This document shows positions 28,981 to 38,751 of a stretch of DNA of 64,000 bases, one piece after another. The translations under genes and the position numbers were made by a program. How positions within the stretch are numbered: position 1 is the stretch's first letter; each line of letters starts with the position of its first letter. Location of the stretch: positions 1-64,000 of the forward strand of contig QJOU01000032.1 of assembly GCA_003265685.1 (NCBI GenBank), in the 5' to 3' direction. This DNA is from Piscinibacter caeni (GTDB taxonomy: Bacteria > Pseudomonadota > Gammaproteobacteria > Burkholderiales > Burkholderiaceae_C). The notes under the pieces were generated by a model. It saw only the letters and a program-made list of their open reading frames with translations. It ran no database searches and was not told where the DNA came from.

Positions 28981-29832
28981 TCAGGCCAACCGCAGCGTCA
29001 CCACGCCGGCCACGACCAGCAGCGTGCCCAGCGCGCGCTGCGCGCCGAAGCGTTCCTTCAGCCACAGCGTGCCGATCAGCGCGGCGAACAGCACCGAGGT
29101 CTCGCGTAGCGCGGCCACGCTGGCCACCGGCGCGCGGGTCATCGCCCACAGCGCGATGCCGTACGAGCCGAACGAAGCCAGCGCACCGAGCAGCGCGAGC
29201 TTCCAGCGCCCGGCCAGGTAGGCGCGCACCTGCGCCGCCTCGTGCCGGCGCTGCCACAGCACCAGCGCGAAGTAGGGCGCCCCGTCGGCCAGGAACAGCG
29301 TGGCCACGTAGGACAGCGGGTCGCCCGAGGCGCGCACGCCGCGGCCGTCGACCACGGTGTAGAGCGCGATGATCCCGGCGTTGGCCAGCGCATACCGCAG
29401 CGCCTTGCCGCGGTGGCCGGCCGCGGCGGCGGGCGAGAGCCCGACCGCGACCACGCCCAGGCACACCGCCACGATGCCGGCCCAGGCCTGCGGCGCGATC
29501 GCCTCGCCGAGCAGCGGGGCGCTCGCGCCGGCCACCAGCAGCGGCGCCAGCCCGCGCATCACCGGGTAGGTCAGGCCCAGCTCGCCATGCCGGTAGGCGC
29601 CCGCCAGCGCGATGTAGTAGCCGACGTGGATCACCCAGGAGGCCACCAGCCAGGGCCAGGCCTCGGCCCGCGGCAGCCCGGTGACGGCCACCACCGGCAG
29701 CGCGACCACCAGGCCGAGCGCGTGGATCAGCCCGGTGTCCAGCGCCTTGTCGTGCCCGCTGCGGATCAGCGCGTTCCAGGCCGCGTGCAGCAGCGCGCCG
29801 GCCAGCACCGCCAGGACGACCGCGGCGCTCAA
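28981..29832 (-). CDS. EamA/DMT family transporter
   Basis: A 283-residue inner-membrane protein with ten hydrophobic segments in two EamA repeats. GLTYPVMRGLAPLLVA in the first repeat and ASVAALRETSVLFAALIG in the second are typical of drug/metabolite transporters. The start is TTG at 29832 in a TTGA overlap with the stop of the Na/Pi symporter gene; no ATG is available nearby. It is the third gene of an IclR-symporter-EamA operon. The substrate is unknown. Confidence 0.85.
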   Translation of the reverse strand: MSAAVVLAVLAGALLHAAWNALIRSGHDKALDTGLIHALGLVVALPVVAVTGLPRAEAWPWLVASWVIHVGYYIALAGAYRHGELGLTYPVMRGLAPLLVAGASAPLLGEAIAPQAWAGIVAVCLGVVAVGLSPAAAAGHRGKALRYALANAGIIALYTVVDGRGVRASGDPLSYVATLFLADGAPYFALVLWQRRHEAAQVRAYLAGRWKLALLGALASFGSYGIALWAMTRAPVASVAALRETSVLFAALIGTLWLKERFGAQRALGTLLVVAGVVTLRLA

Positions 29833-31502
29833 GTGTTGGTGTCGTCCGGCAGCGCGGCCAGGCGCGAGTGGCGGATGCGCGTCTGCGACAGCACCCCGGC
29901 GGTCTCGAGGATCGGGTAGGCGATCGAGCAGATGTGCGAGTTGATGCGCTTGAGGTCGCTGATCAGGTCCAGGTGCAGCGAGCTGGTCTCGATGCTCTGC
30001 GCGGTGTTCTCGCGCAGCCGGCCGATGTGGCTGGCGGCGTACTCGTGCTCCAGGTCGCGGAAGCGCGCCTTCTCCTCGAGCAGCTTCTTCGCGTCGCGCA
30101 CGTGGCCGTCGAGGAACACGCTCATCCCGAGGCGCAGGTTGGCCAGCAGGCGTTCGTGCAAGTGGCTGATCTCGGCCAGGCCGGCATCGGAGAAGCTGCG
30201 GTTCTTGCGGATCTTCTTGTCCTCCACGTCCTGCAGCACGCGCTCGATCACGTCGCCGATCTGCTCCATGTTGATCGTGAAGGAGAGGATGTCGGTCCAG
30301 CGCCGGCTCTCGCGCTCGGACAGCGCCTCGCGCGAGATCTGCGTCAGGTAGAACTTGATCGCCGAGTACAGCTCGTCGACCGTGTCGTCCATCTTGCGCA
30401 GCTGCTCGGCCAGCACCAGGTCGTTGTGCTTGATGACGGGCAGGATGCCGCGCAGCATGGTCTCCACCACGTCGGCCTGGTGCAGCGCCTCGCGCGCCGC
30501 GCAGCTGATGGCCAGCGAGGGCGTGGCCAGCGCCACCGGGTCGAGGTGGCGCGGGCGCGTCGAGTCGCCGTGCAGCGCCGGCTCGGGCAGTAGCTTCTCG
30601 ACCAGCCGGCCGACCGGGCCGGTGGTGCCGATCAGCAGCAGCGCCAGCGCGCCGTTGAAAGCGAGGTGGAACCAGACCACCTGCTCGTGCACCGCGCCGC
30701 CGGTCTCCTGCAGCAGCACGTGGATCTGGCCGATGAACGGGATCGCGAGCGCCGCGCCGATCACCTTGAAGATCAGGTTGCCCAGCGGCAGCCGGCGCAC
30801 CTGCGGCGAGGCGCCGCCGGTGGCCAGCAGCGCTAGCACGCCGCTGCCGAGGTTGGCGCCCAGCACCAGCCCGAGCGCCACGGTGGTGGGCACCATGCCG
30901 GAGGCCGCCAGCGTGGCCGTCAGCAGCACGATCGCCAGGCTGGAGTAGGACAGCACCGTCAGCACCGCGCCGACCAGCATGTCGAGCACGATGTCGTTGG
31001 GCAGCGCGACGATCAGCGCGCGCATCGCCGGCGATTCGGTCAGCGGCCTGGTTGCGCCGACGATCAGCTGCAGCGCCAGCGTGATCAGCCCGAGGCCGAT
31101 CAGCACCCGGCCGATGCGCCCGACCAGGGTGTTCTGGCGCACCGTGAACATCACCACGCCGGCGAAGATCAGCAGCGGCGAGAGCCAGGACAGGTCGAAC
31201 GAGAACACCACTGCCATCAGCGCGGTGCCGACGTCGGCGCCCAGCATCACCGCCAGCGCCGGCGCGGTGCCGACCAGGCCCTTGCCGACGAAGGAGGCGA
31301 CGATCAGGCAGGTGGCGGTGGCCGACTGCATCAGCGCTGCCACGCCGAGCCCGGCCAGCCCGGCGCTGAAGCGATTGCGGAAGCTGCGCTGCAGCACCCC
31401 GCGCAGGTTCTCGCCGAAGGCGCGCAGCATGCCGGTGCGCACCAGGTGGGTGCTCCACACCAGCAGGGCGATCGCGGCGAGCAGGTTGAGCAGGTGGATC
31501 AT
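29829..31502 (-). CDS. Na+/phosphate symporter family protein with PhoU-like C-terminus
   Basis: A 557-residue protein of the NptA/YjbB type. Residues 1-310 hold the two Na_Pi_cotrans repeats: QSATAT at 59-64 is the substrate motif in the first, while the matching site in the second is LSYSSLA, a divergence from QSSS. Residues about 330-545 form a PhoU-like helical domain. Such proteins move inorganic phosphate with sodium, in or out. The gene starts directly after the IclR stop with no gap, and its own stop overlaps the EamA start. Confidence 0.9.
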   Translation of the reverse strand: MIHLLNLLAAIALLVWSTHLVRTGMLRAFGENLRGVLQRSFRNRFSAGLAGLGVAALMQSATATCLIVASFVGKGLVGTAPALAVMLGADVGTALMAVVFSFDLSWLSPLLIFAGVVMFTVRQNTLVGRIGRVLIGLGLITLALQLIVGATRPLTESPAMRALIVALPNDIVLDMLVGAVLTVLSYSSLAIVLLTATLAASGMVPTTVALGLVLGANLGSGVLALLATGGASPQVRRLPLGNLIFKVIGAALAIPFIGQIHVLLQETGGAVHEQVVWFHLAFNGALALLLIGTTGPVGRLVEKLLPEPALHGDSTRPRHLDPVALATPSLAISCAAREALHQADVVETMLRGILPVIKHNDLVLAEQLRKMDDTVDELYSAIKFYLTQISREALSERESRRWTDILSFTINMEQIGDVIERVLQDVEDKKIRKNRSFSDAGLAEISHLHERLLANLRLGMSVFLDGHVRDAKKLLEEKARFRDLEHEYAASHIGRLRENTAQSIETSSLHLDLISDLKRINSHICSIAYPILETAGVLSQTRIRHSRLAALPDDTNT

Positions 31503-32318
31503 TCAGGGCTTCATCTGCAGCAGCTGCGAGATTCGCCCGGCCGCCTCCCGGAGGCGGGGCAGGAACCGTTCCACCATCGCGGCCGGCGACGTGCGCAGCA
31601 CCTGGCCGCTGACGTTCATCGCCGCGATCACGCGGCCGGCGCGGTCGCGGATCGGCACCGCCAGCGAGACCAGGCCCTCCTCGAGCTCCTGGTCCACCAG
31701 GCACCAGCCCTGCGCGCGCACGCGCGCCAGTTCCTCCGCGAAGCGGGCGCGGTCGGTGATCGTGCGCGGCGTGTGGGCGGCCAGCGGTCGCTGGCGCAGC
31801 AGCGCGTCCAGCGCCTCGGGCGCCAGCTCGGCGAGCAGCACCCGGCCCATCGAGGTGGCCGCCGCCGGCAGGCGGCTGCCGATGCCCAGCGTGATGCTCA
31901 TGATCTTGTGGGTCGGCACGCGCAGCACGTAGACGATGTCGGCGCCGTCGAGCACCGCCGCCGAGCAGGATTCCTTCAGCTCGGCGACCAGCGCCTCCAT
32001 CACCGGCTCGGCCAGGTTCCACAGCGGCAGCGAGGACAGGTAGGCGAAGCCGAGGTCGAGGATGCGCGCCGTCAGGCTGAACTGGCGGCCGTGGCTGCTG
32101 ACGTAGCCGAGCGACTCCAGCGTGAGCAGGATGCGCCGGGCGCCGGCACGGGTCAGCCCGGTGCGCTGGGCCACCTCGGTCAGCGTCTGCTGCGGGTGCG
32201 CGGCGGAGAACGAGCGGATCACCGCCAGCCCGCGCGCGAACGACTGCACGTAAGCGTCGCCGGGGCGCGGGCTGTCGTCGGCAGGGGTGTCGGGGGCCGC
32301 GAGATCGGTGGCGGGCAT
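31503..32318 (-). CDS. IclR family transcriptional regulator
   Basis: A 271-residue regulator with an N-terminal winged helix-turn-helix (about 25-85; [23 protein letters not shown]) and a C-terminal IclR effector domain (about 100-265; [10 protein letters not shown] and [17 protein letters not shown]). It is closest in style to PcaR/PobR regulators of aromatic catabolism. It is the first gene of an operon with a Na/Pi symporter and an EamA transporter, so it may control their expression and its own. There is no Shine-Dalgarno sequence; a TAGACT hexamer ends 6 bp before the ATG. Confidence 0.93.
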   Translation of the reverse strand: MPATDLAAPDTPADDSPRPGDAYVQSFARGLAVIRSFSAAHPQQTLTEVAQRTGLTRAGARRILLTLESLGYVSSHGRQFSLTARILDLGFAYLSSLPLWNLAEPVMEALVAELKESCSAAVLDGADIVYVLRVPTHKIMSITLGIGSRLPAAATSMGRVLLAELAPEALDALLRQRPLAAHTPRTITDRARFAEELARVRAQGWCLVDQELEEGLVSLAVPIRDRAGRVIAAMNVSGQVLRTSPAAMVERFLPRLREAAGRISQLLQMKP

Positions 32319-32324
32319 GTGATC

Positions 32325-32330
32325 AGTCTA
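32325..32330 (-). promoter_or_regulatory. Putative -10 element of the iclR-type gene (leaderless-type)
   Basis: TAGACT on the minus strand ends 6 bp before the ATG at 32318. It lies in the 78-bp gap to the divergent AIM24-like gene. Confidence 0.45.
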
Positions 32331-32396
32331 TCGCCGTGCGGGCATTGCTTTTCGGTACCATCCCGCCCGCTTCACATCTGCGTAGGAGTGCAAGGG

Positions 32397-33212
32397 ATGG
32401 CAATGGACGTGGTCGACTTCGAGGTCAAGGGCTCGGAGATGCAGTTCGTCGAGGTCGAGCTCGACCCTGGCGAGGCGGCCGTCGGGGAGGCCGGCAGCCT
32501 GATGTTCATGGACGCGGGCATCGCGATGGACACGGTGTTCGGCGACGGTTCGCAGAACCAGAGCGGCGGTTTCTTCGGCAAGCTGCTGGGCGCCGGCAAG
32601 CGGCTGATCACCGGCGAATCGCTGTTCACGACGGTCTATACCAACCAGGGGCAGGGCAAGCAGCGCGTCGCCTTCGCCGCGCCGTACCCCGGCAAGATCA
32701 TGCCGATGGACCTGTCCAAGCTCGGCGGCACGCTGATCTGCCAGAAGGACTCGTTCCTGTGCGCCGCGCGCGGCGTCTCGCTGGGCATCTACTTCCAGCA
32801 GAAGCTCTCGGTCGGCTTCTTCGGCGGCGAAGGCTTCATCATGCAGAAGCTCGAGGGCAACGGCCTGGCCTTCGTGCACGCCGGCGGCACCGTGCTCAAG
32901 CGCGACCTGCAGCCCGGCCAGACCCTGCTGATCGACACCGGCTGCGTGGTGGCCTTCACGCCCAACGTGAACTTCGAGATCCAGTACGTCGGCAAGATCA
33001 AGACCGCGCTGTTCGGCGGCGAGGGCCTGTTCTTCGCCAGGATCACCGGCCCGGGCACGGTGTGGCTGCAGAGCCTGCCGTTCTCGCGCCTGGCCTCGCG
33101 CGTGTTCGCGGCCGCACCGCAGCGCGGCGGCAGCCGCGAGGAGGGTTCGGTGCTCGGCGGCATCGCCGGCGGCGGCCTGCTCGGCGGCGTGCTCGGAGGC
33201 GACGACGAATAA
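32397..33212 (+). CDS. AIM24/TIGR00266 family protein
   Basis: A 271-residue soluble protein of the AIM24 (TIGR00266) family, a beta-rich fold of unknown biochemical role. Signatures are the N-terminal [20 protein letters not shown] at about 17-36, [18 protein letters not shown] near 100 and [20 protein letters not shown] near 170. The C-terminus is glycine-rich ([15 protein letters not shown]). AGGAG lies 8 bp before the ATG at 32397; an ATG two codons later is less well spaced. The creatininase frame begins immediately after its stop. Confidence 0.9.
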   Translation: MAMDVVDFEVKGSEMQFVEVELDPGEAAVGEAGSLMFMDAGIAMDTVFGDGSQNQSGGFFGKLLGAGKRLITGESLFTTVYTNQGQGKQRVAFAAPYPGKIMPMDLSKLGGTLICQKDSFLCAARGVSLGIYFQQKLSVGFFGGEGFIMQKLEGNGLAFVHAGGTVLKRDLQPGQTLLIDTGCVVAFTPNVNFEIQYVGKIKTALFGGEGLFFARITGPGTVWLQSLPFSRLASRVFAAAPQRGGSREEGSVLGGIAGGGLLGGVLGGDDE

Positions 33213-33270
33213 GCGCGCGCTGATCGCCGCGCTCGCGCTGCTCGCCGCGGCGGCCCGCGCGGCGCCCACG

Positions 33271-33981
33271 GTGGAGCTCGAGCAGCTCACCTGGACCGAG
33301 CTGCGCGAGCGCATCGCCGGCGGCGCCACGGTGGCCCTGGTGCCGCTCGGCGGCACCGAGCAGAACGGGCCGCACATGGTGCTGGGCAAGCACAACGTGC
33401 GCGCGCGTGTGCTGGCCGGGCGCATCGCGCAGCAACTCGGCAACGCGATCGTCGCGCCGGTGCTGGCCTACGTGCCCGAAGGCGGCATCGAGCCGCCGCA
33501 GGCGCACATGCGCTGGCCCGGCACGATCTCCATCCCCGAGCCGGCCTTCGAGGCGCTGCTCGACGGCACCGCACGCAGCCTGTGCCGGGCCGGCTTCCGC
33601 GACGTGGTGTTGCTGCCCGACCACGGCGGGTATCTGAAAAGCCTCGAACGTGTCGCGGCGCGTCCGGGCCGGCCGGCCGGCTGCCGGGTGCACGCGCTGC
33701 TCGACTACTATCGCGTGACCCAGGGCGCGTACGTCGAGGCGCTCGAGGCGCGCGGCTATCGCGCCGCGGAGATCGGCAGCCACGCCGGCCTCGCCGACAC
33801 CTCGCTGGCCCTGGCCGCCGACCCGGCCCTGGTGCGCAGCGAGCGCCTGGCGCAGACCGGACCGGGCGAGGGCGTTGTCGGCGATCCGCGCCGTTCCAGC
33901 GTTGAACTCGGGCAACTGGGGCTCGACCAGGTCGTGGCGGCCTCCGTGGCGGCGATCCGCGCCCGGGTGCGCGGGCATTGA
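33271..33981 (+). CDS. Creatininase family protein, probably exported; true start unclear
   Basis: This is a metal-dependent amidohydrolase of the creatininase fold (creatinine amidohydrolase, MftE and related enzymes). Conserved pieces are LVPLGGTEQNGPHM near the N-terminus, the later EGGIEPP, LLPDHGGY and GSHAGLADTSLAL. The best canonical start is GTG at 33271. However, the frame is open upstream, and 33205-33270 would encode a signal-peptide-like [21 protein letters not shown] that has no ATG, GTG or TTG before it. A GGAGG at 33195-33199 sits just ahead of ACG codons. The protein is therefore probably periplasmic and started from a rare codon, or the base reading is off here. It is followed by a secreted beta-propeller protein. 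The substrate is unknown. Confidence 0.8.
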   Translation: MELEQLTWTELRERIAGGATVALVPLGGTEQNGPHMVLGKHNVRARVLAGRIAQQLGNAIVAPVLAYVPEGGIEPPQAHMRWPGTISIPEPAFEALLDGTARSLCRAGFRDVVLLPDHGGYLKSLERVAARPGRPAGCRVHALLDYYRVTQGAYVEALEARGYRAAEIGSHAGLADTSLALAADPALVRSERLAQTGPGEGVVGDPRRSSVELGQLGLDQVVAASVAAIRARVRGH

Positions 33982-34005
33982 GACGATTCGAGAAGAAGGT
34001 TCTGC

Positions 34006-35310
34006 ATGAGGACGAGAGAGGGCGCGCTGCGGCGCTTCGGGCCGCTGCTGGCGGCGGTGACGATCACGGCCGCGCTGGCCGGCCTGGCGGCGCACTCGGC
34101 GGCGCAGGCACCGGCGGCTTCGGCGCCCCCGGCGCAAGCCCCGCGCACGGTGGCGGTGGTGCTGCCCGGCATGCCGCCGGTGCCCGTCGCGTCCAACCTG
34201 TACAGCGAGACCGGCAAGTTCAGCGAGGCGGTCAAGGGCGACCTGGAGCGCATCTACGTGCCCAACCTGCGCTCCAGCGACGTCTACGTCGTCGACCCGC
34301 AGGCGCTGAAGGTGGTGGACCGCTTCAAGGTCGGCGTCGGACCGCAGCACATCGTCCCCTCGTGGGACCTGCGCACCCTCTGGGTGACCAACAACGCCGA
34401 GGGCCGCACCGACGGCAGCCTGACGCCGATCGACCCGAAGACCGGCAAGCCCGGCAAGGCGGTGATGGTCGACGACCCGTACAACATGTACTTCACGCCG
34501 GACGGCAAGTCCGCGATCGTGGTCGCCGAGGCGCGCAAGCGGCTCGACTTCCGCGACCCGCACACGATGGCGATGCAGTACTCGATCGACGTGCCGGAAT
34601 GCCCGGGCGTCAACCACGCCGACTTCGCGATCGACGGCCGCTTCGCGATCTTCACCTGCGAGTTCACCGGCTCGCTCGTGAAGATCGATCTGGTCGAGCG
34701 CAAGGTGCTGGGCTACCTGAAGCTCGCGATGCCCAGCACCCGCTTCAAGGAGGAGAGGGCGCCGCGCGGCGAGCCGGGCAAGGCCTGGGAGCCGGGGCCC
34801 ACCGAGGTCTGCACGGTCGAGCGCGGCATGCCGCAGGACATCCGCAGCTCGCCCGACGGCCGGCGCTTCTTCATCGCCGACATGCATGCCGACGGCGTGC
34901 ACGTGGTCGATGGCGCGTCGTTCACCAAGGTCGGCTTCATCCCCACCGGCCTGGGCGCGCACGGCCTGTACCCGAGCCGCGACGGCACGAAGCTCTACGT
35001 GGCCAACCGCGGCTCGCACAAGATCCACGGTCCGAAGAAGGGCGACGGTTCGGTCTCGGTGATCGACTTCGCCACCGAGAAGGTGGTAGCGCGCTGGGGC
35101 GTGCCCGGCGGCGGCAGCCCGGACATGGGCAACGTCAGCGCCGACGGCAAGTACCTCTGGCTGGCGGCGCGCTACGACGACGTGATCTACCGCTTCGACA
35201 CCACGAGCGGCGAGGTGAAGCAGGTCAAGGTCGGCGCCGAGCCGCATGGGTTGACGGTCTGGCCGCAGCCGGGCCGCTATTCGCTCGGGCACACGGGAAA
35301 CCTGCGATAG
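34006..35310 (+). CDS. Exported YncE-like seven-bladed beta-propeller protein
   Basis: A 434-residue protein with an N-terminal signal or anchor segment (about 14-34) followed by a Pro/Ala stretch and YVTN-type propeller repeats. Blades are recognisable from repeats such as IYVPNLRSSDVYVVDP, LWVTNN and LYVANRGSHKI, and the last blade ends GAEPHGLTVWP. Such proteins act as periplasmic scaffolds or binding proteins; no catalytic motif is visible. A GAAGG Shine-Dalgarno sequence precedes the ATG by about 6 bp. Only 24 bp separate it from the creatininase gene, so the two are likely co-transcribed. Confidence 0.85.
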   Translation: MRTREGALRRFGPLLAAVTITAALAGLAAHSAAQAPAASAPPAQAPRTVAVVLPGMPPVPVASNLYSETGKFSEAVKGDLERIYVPNLRSSDVYVVDPQALKVVDRFKVGVGPQHIVPSWDLRTLWVTNNAEGRTDGSLTPIDPKTGKPGKAVMVDDPYNMYFTPDGKSAIVVAEARKRLDFRDPHTMAMQYSIDVPECPGVNHADFAIDGRFAIFTCEFTGSLVKIDLVERKVLGYLKLAMPSTRFKEERAPRGEPGKAWEPGPTEVCTVERGMPQDIRSSPDGRRFFIADMHADGVHVVDGASFTKVGFIPTGLGAHGLYPSRDGTKLYVANRGSHKIHGPKKGDGSVSVIDFATEKVVARWGVPGGGSPDMGNVSADGKYLWLAARYDDVIYRFDTTSGEVKQVKVGAEPHGLTVWPQPGRYSLGHTGNLR

Positions 35311-35312
35311 CC

Positions 35313-35318
35313 GAAAAT
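35313..35318 (+). promoter_or_regulatory. Putative -10 element of the EI24 gene (leaderless-type)
   Basis: GAAAAT ends 8 bp before the ATG at 35327. It lies in the 16-bp gap after the propeller gene. A weak match. Confidence 0.3.
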
Positions 35319-35326
35319 CCGCGTCG

Positions 35327-36187
35327 ATGAAGGAACTTCTCGACGCGTTCTGGCGCGCGGCGGCCTACTGCCTGCACCCGCGGGTGATCGCGCTGTCGCT
35401 GCTGCCACTGGTGCTGATGGTCACCGCGGCGCTCGGCCTGGGTTACCTGTTCTGGGACGCGGCGCTGGACAGCGTCAACCAGACCCTGGACAGCTGGGAC
35501 CTGCTGACCGCCTTCTTCCAGTGGCTGGAGCGCTTCGGCCTGGCCGGGCTGAAGGCGGCGCTGGCGCCGCTGATCGTGGTGTTCCTGGCCACGCCGGTGA
35601 TCGTGATCGTTGCGCTGCTGGCGGTCTCGGTGCTGATGACGCCGGCGATGCTCAGCCTGGTGGCCGAGCGGCGCTTCCCGCAACTCGAGCGCAAGCGCGG
35701 CGGGTCGCTGTGGACGGGCGCGCTGGGGGCCTTCGTGGCCACCCTGGTGGCGCTGCTGGCGCTGGTGGTCTCGGTGCCGTTCTGGCTGATCCCGCCGCTG
35801 GCGCTGGTGCTGCCGCCGCTGATCTGGGGCTGGCTGACCTACCGCGTGCTGAGCTACGACGTGCTGGCCGAGCACGCCAGCCGCGAGGAGCGCCTGGCCA
35901 TCGTGCGCGAGCGGCGCTGGAGCCTGCTGGGCATGGGCGTGCTGGCCGGCTACCTGGGCGCGGCGCCGGGCATCGTCTGGGCCTCCGGGGTGATGTTCGT
36001 CGCGCTGGCGCCGGTGCTGGTGCCGGCGGCGATCTGGATCTACACGCTGATCTTCGCCTTCGCGTCGCTCTGGTTCGCGCACTACTGCCTGGCGGCGCTG
36101 CAGGCGCGCCGTGCGGCCGAGGCGCCGCTGCCCATCGACCCGCCGCTGCCGGCCGTGCCGGACGCGGCCCTGCTGCCCCCGCCATGA
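35327..36187 (+). CDS. EI24 domain (CysZ-like) membrane protein
   Basis: A 286-residue inner-membrane protein with about six hydrophobic segments. The N-terminal FWRAAAYCLHPRVIALSLLP and the YRVLSYDVLAEHASREER loop near 170-190 match EI24-domain proteins found next to cinA-type genes in Burkholderiales. CysZ, a sulfate channel, is the best known relative, but the similarity is too general to claim sulfate transport. The ATG is preceded by a GAAAAT hexamer rather than a Shine-Dalgarno sequence. The stop overlaps the next gene by 4 bp. Confidence 0.82.
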   Translation: MKELLDAFWRAAAYCLHPRVIALSLLPLVLMVTAALGLGYLFWDAALDSVNQTLDSWDLLTAFFQWLERFGLAGLKAALAPLIVVFLATPVIVIVALLAVSVLMTPAMLSLVAERRFPQLERKRGGSLWTGALGAFVATLVALLALVVSVPFWLIPPLALVLPPLIWGWLTYRVLSYDVLAEHASREERLAIVRERRWSLLGMGVLAGYLGAAPGIVWASGVMFVALAPVLVPAAIWIYTLIFAFASLWFAHYCLAALQARRAAEAPLPIDPPLPAVPDAALLPPP

Positions 36188-37005
36188 ATATCGGACTCAT
36201 CATCGTCGGCGACGAGATTCTCTCCGGCAAGCGCGAGGACAAGCACCTGGCCAAGGTGATCGACCTGCTCAATGCGCGCGGGCTGTCGCTGGCCTGGGCG
36301 CGCTACGTGGGCGACGTGCGCGAGCGCATCACCGCCGACCTGCGCGACGCCTTCGCCGCCGCACGTGCCGGCGACGTGGTGTTCTCCTGCGGCGGCATCG
36401 GCGCGACGCCGGACGACCACACCCGCCAGTGCGCCGCCGCGGCGCTGGGCGTGCCGCTCGAGCTGCACCCGCGCGCGAAGGAACTGATCACCGAGCGCAT
36501 GCGCGACGTGGCCGCCGAGCAGGGCAAGCCCTTCGACCCCGACCGCGCCGACAACGTGCACCGCCTCAACATGGGCGTGTTCCCGCAGGGCGCGCAGATC
36601 ATCCCGAACCCGTACAACAAGATCCCGGGCTTCTCGGTCGTCGATGCGGCCAGCGGTGGCGGCGTCTTCTTCGTGCCGGGTTTCCCGGTGATGGCCTGGC
36701 CGATGATCGAATGGGTGCTCGACACCCATTGCCGTGCCCAGCACCGCGCGGTGACGCTGCGCGAGCGCTCGGTGATCGTGATGGGCAGCATGGAGGCGAC
36801 GTTGACGCCGCTGATGGAGGCGATCGAGGCGCGCTTCCCGGCCGTCAAGGTGTTCAGCCTGCCGAGCGTCGACCACCCGCAGTGGGGTCGCCACATCGAG
36901 CTGGGCGTCAAGGGCGACGAGGCCGCGCTGGGCCTGGCGTTCGACGACCTGCTGGCCGGGCTGCGTGCGCTGAAGGTCGAGATGGGCCCGGAAATGGTGC
37001 GTTGA
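36184..37005 (+). CDS. CinA-type competence/damage-inducible domain protein (molybdopterin-binding fold)
   Basis: A 273-residue protein with the MoCF-binding/CinA N-terminal fold: [16 protein letters not shown] at about 6-21 and [14 protein letters not shown] near 68-81. The C-terminal nicotinamide-nucleotide amidohydrolase domain of full CinA is absent, so this is the short form common in betaproteobacteria. Its molecular role is not settled. The start overlaps the EI24 stop (ATGA), so the two are coupled. Confidence 0.88.
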   Translation: MNIGLIIVGDEILSGKREDKHLAKVIDLLNARGLSLAWARYVGDVRERITADLRDAFAAARAGDVVFSCGGIGATPDDHTRQCAAAALGVPLELHPRAKELITERMRDVAAEQGKPFDPDRADNVHRLNMGVFPQGAQIIPNPYNKIPGFSVVDAASGGGVFFVPGFPVMAWPMIEWVLDTHCRAQHRAVTLRERSVIVMGSMEATLTPLMEAIEARFPAVKVFSLPSVDHPQWGRHIELGVKGDEAALGLAFDDLLAGLRALKVEMGPEMVR

Positions 37006-37024
37006 CGCCCCCTCGGGGCGCCCA

Positions 37025-37052
37025 ACCGTGGTGCGCTCTGGCGCACCACGGT
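37025..37052. other. 11-bp inverted repeat between cinA-type gene and glnA
   Basis: A perfect 11-bp stem beginning ACCGTGGTGCG with a 6-base loop and no T tract. It could be a weak terminator of the upstream gene or a protein-binding site ahead of the glnA promoter. Confidence 0.5.
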
Positions 37053-37086
37053 GGGAGGCTGCGGGGCCCTGCCGTGCCCCGGTGTC

Positions 37087-37102
37087 GGGCATGCTTTCTG
37101 CT
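37087..37102 (+). promoter_or_regulatory. Candidate sigma-54 promoter of glnA
   Basis: GGGCAT-GCTTT-CTGCT matches the -24/-12 pattern TGGCAC-N5-TTGCT at most positions and keeps the GG (37088-37089) and GC (37100-37101) exactly 10 bp apart. The start point would fall near 37113, about 68 bp before the ATG. NtrC, encoded 3 kb downstream, is the expected activator. No clear NtrC dyad was identified upstream. Confidence 0.6.
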
Positions 37103-37180
37103 ACATTCCTGCGCGCCCACCGGGGCCATTGCCCCACGCACCCACCACTCTCAAAAGCACCCCAGCCAGGAGAATTCTTG

Positions 37181-38599
37181 ATGGCAGCCAAGACCGTCGC
37201 CGACGTGATGAAGATGGTGAAGGAGAACGAAGTCAAGTTCGTCGACTTCCGCTTCACCGACACCCGCGGCAAGGAACAGCACGTCTCCGTGCCCGTGTCT
37301 CACTTCGACGAGGACAAGTTCACCGCGGGTCACGCGTTCGACGGCTCGTCGATTGCCGGCTGGAAGGGCATCGAGGCGTCGGACATGCTGCTGATGCCGG
37401 ACCCGAACACCGCCAACATCGACCCGTTCTACGAAGAGCCGACGCTGATCCTGACCTGCGACGTGCTCGAGCCGGGCGACGGCAAGCCCTACGAGCGCGA
37501 CCCGCGTTCGCTGGCCAAGCGCGCCGAGGCGTATCTCAAGGCCAGCGGCATCGGCGACGCCGCCTACTTCGGCCCCGAGCCCGAGTTCTTCATCTTCGAC
37601 CAGGTGCAGTGGGACGTGAGCATGTCCGGCTGCTTCGTCAAGGTGGGCTCGGAAGAGGCGCCCTGGAGCACCGGCCGCGACTTCGAAGGCGGCAACATGG
37701 GCCACCGCCCGGCCGTCAAGGGCGGCTACTTCCCGGTGCCGCCGGTCGACAGCTTCCAGGACATGCGCTCGGAGATGTGCCTGATCCTCGAATCGCTGGG
37801 CATCCCGGTCGAGGTGCACCACCACGAGGTGGCGGCCCCGGGCCAGAACGAACTGGGCACCAAGTTCAGCACGCTGGTGCAGCGCGCCGACTGGCTGCAG
37901 CTGCAGAAGTACGTGATCCACAACGTGGCGCACGCCTATGGCAAGACCGCGACCTTCATGCCCAAGCCGATCGTCGGCGACAACGGCAGCGGCATGCACG
38001 TGCACCAGTCGGTCTGGAAGGACGGCAAGAACCTGTTCGCCGGCGACGGCTACGGCGGCCTGTCGGACTTCGCGCTGTACTACATCGGCGGCATCATCAA
38101 GCACGCCCGTGCGCTGAACGCGATCACCAACCCCGGCACGAACAGCTACAAGCGCCTGGTGCCCGGCTTCGAAGCCCCGGTGAAGCTGGCCTACTCGGCC
38201 AAGAACCGCTCGGCCTCGATCCGCATCCCCTACGTCGCCAACCCGAAGGGCCGCCGCATCGAGGCGCGCTTCCCGGATCCCCTGTGCAACCCGTACCTGG
38301 GCTTCGCCGCGCTGCTGATGGCCGGCCTGGACGGCGTCGAGAACAAGATCCACCCGGGCGAGGCCGCCACCAAGGACCTGTACCACCTGCCGCCGGAAGA
38401 GGACGCGAAGATCCCGACCGTCTGCCACAGCCTGGACCAGGCGCTCGAGTACCTCGACAAGGGCCGCGCGTTCCTGACCAAGGGCGGCGTGTTCACCGAT
38501 GCCTATATCGACGCCTACATCGAGCTGAAGATGCAGGAGGTGACCCGCTTCCGCATGACGACCCACCCGTGCGAGTTCGACATGTACTACTCGCTGTGA
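37181..38599 (+). CDS. glnA: Glutamine synthetase type I
   Basis: It makes glutamine from glutamate, ammonia and ATP, the main entry of ammonia under nitrogen limitation. The product has 472 residues. Catalytic motifs are [12 protein letters not shown] near 54-65, [11 protein letters not shown] near 130 and the ammonia/metal site in [13 protein letters not shown]. The GSGMHVHQS segment and the [16 protein letters not shown] segment follow. Tyr401 in [10 protein letters not shown] is the adenylylation site, so GlnE control is likely. AGGAGA lies 7 bp before the ATG. A candidate sigma-54 promoter precedes it and a strong terminator follows, separating it from ntrBC. Confidence 0.98.
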   Translation: MAAKTVADVMKMVKENEVKFVDFRFTDTRGKEQHVSVPVSHFDEDKFTAGHAFDGSSIAGWKGIEASDMLLMPDPNTANIDPFYEEPTLILTCDVLEPGDGKPYERDPRSLAKRAEAYLKASGIGDAAYFGPEPEFFIFDQVQWDVSMSGCFVKVGSEEAPWSTGRDFEGGNMGHRPAVKGGYFPVPPVDSFQDMRSEMCLILESLGIPVEVHHHEVAAPGQNELGTKFSTLVQRADWLQLQKYVIHNVAHAYGKTATFMPKPIVGDNGSGMHVHQSVWKDGKNLFAGDGYGGLSDFALYYIGGIIKHARALNAITNPGTNSYKRLVPGFEAPVKLAYSAKNRSASIRIPYVANPKGRRIEARFPDPLCNPYLGFAALLMAGLDGVENKIHPGEAATKDLYHLPPEEDAKIPTVCHSLDQALEYLDKGRAFLTKGGVFTDAYIDAYIELKMQEVTRFRMTTHPCEFDMYYSL

Positions 38600-38618
38600 T
38601 CTTTCACACGCGGGACGG

Positions 38619-38646
38619 AAAGGACGGCTTCGGCCGTCCTTTTTTC
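38619..38646 (+). terminator. Rho-independent terminator of glnA
   Basis: A stem of about 10 bp (AAAGGACGGC with TTCG loop) followed by a run of T residues, 20 bp after the glnA stop. Confidence 0.92.
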
Positions 38647-38751
38647 TTGGTGCATCTCTGCGGATCGGTGCACGGTCGCTGGGCGACAATCGGCCCGGCC
38701 CTGTCGGCGCCGCGGCCTCGTGCGGCGTTGCTCGGGCCAGGAGCCCGATTC

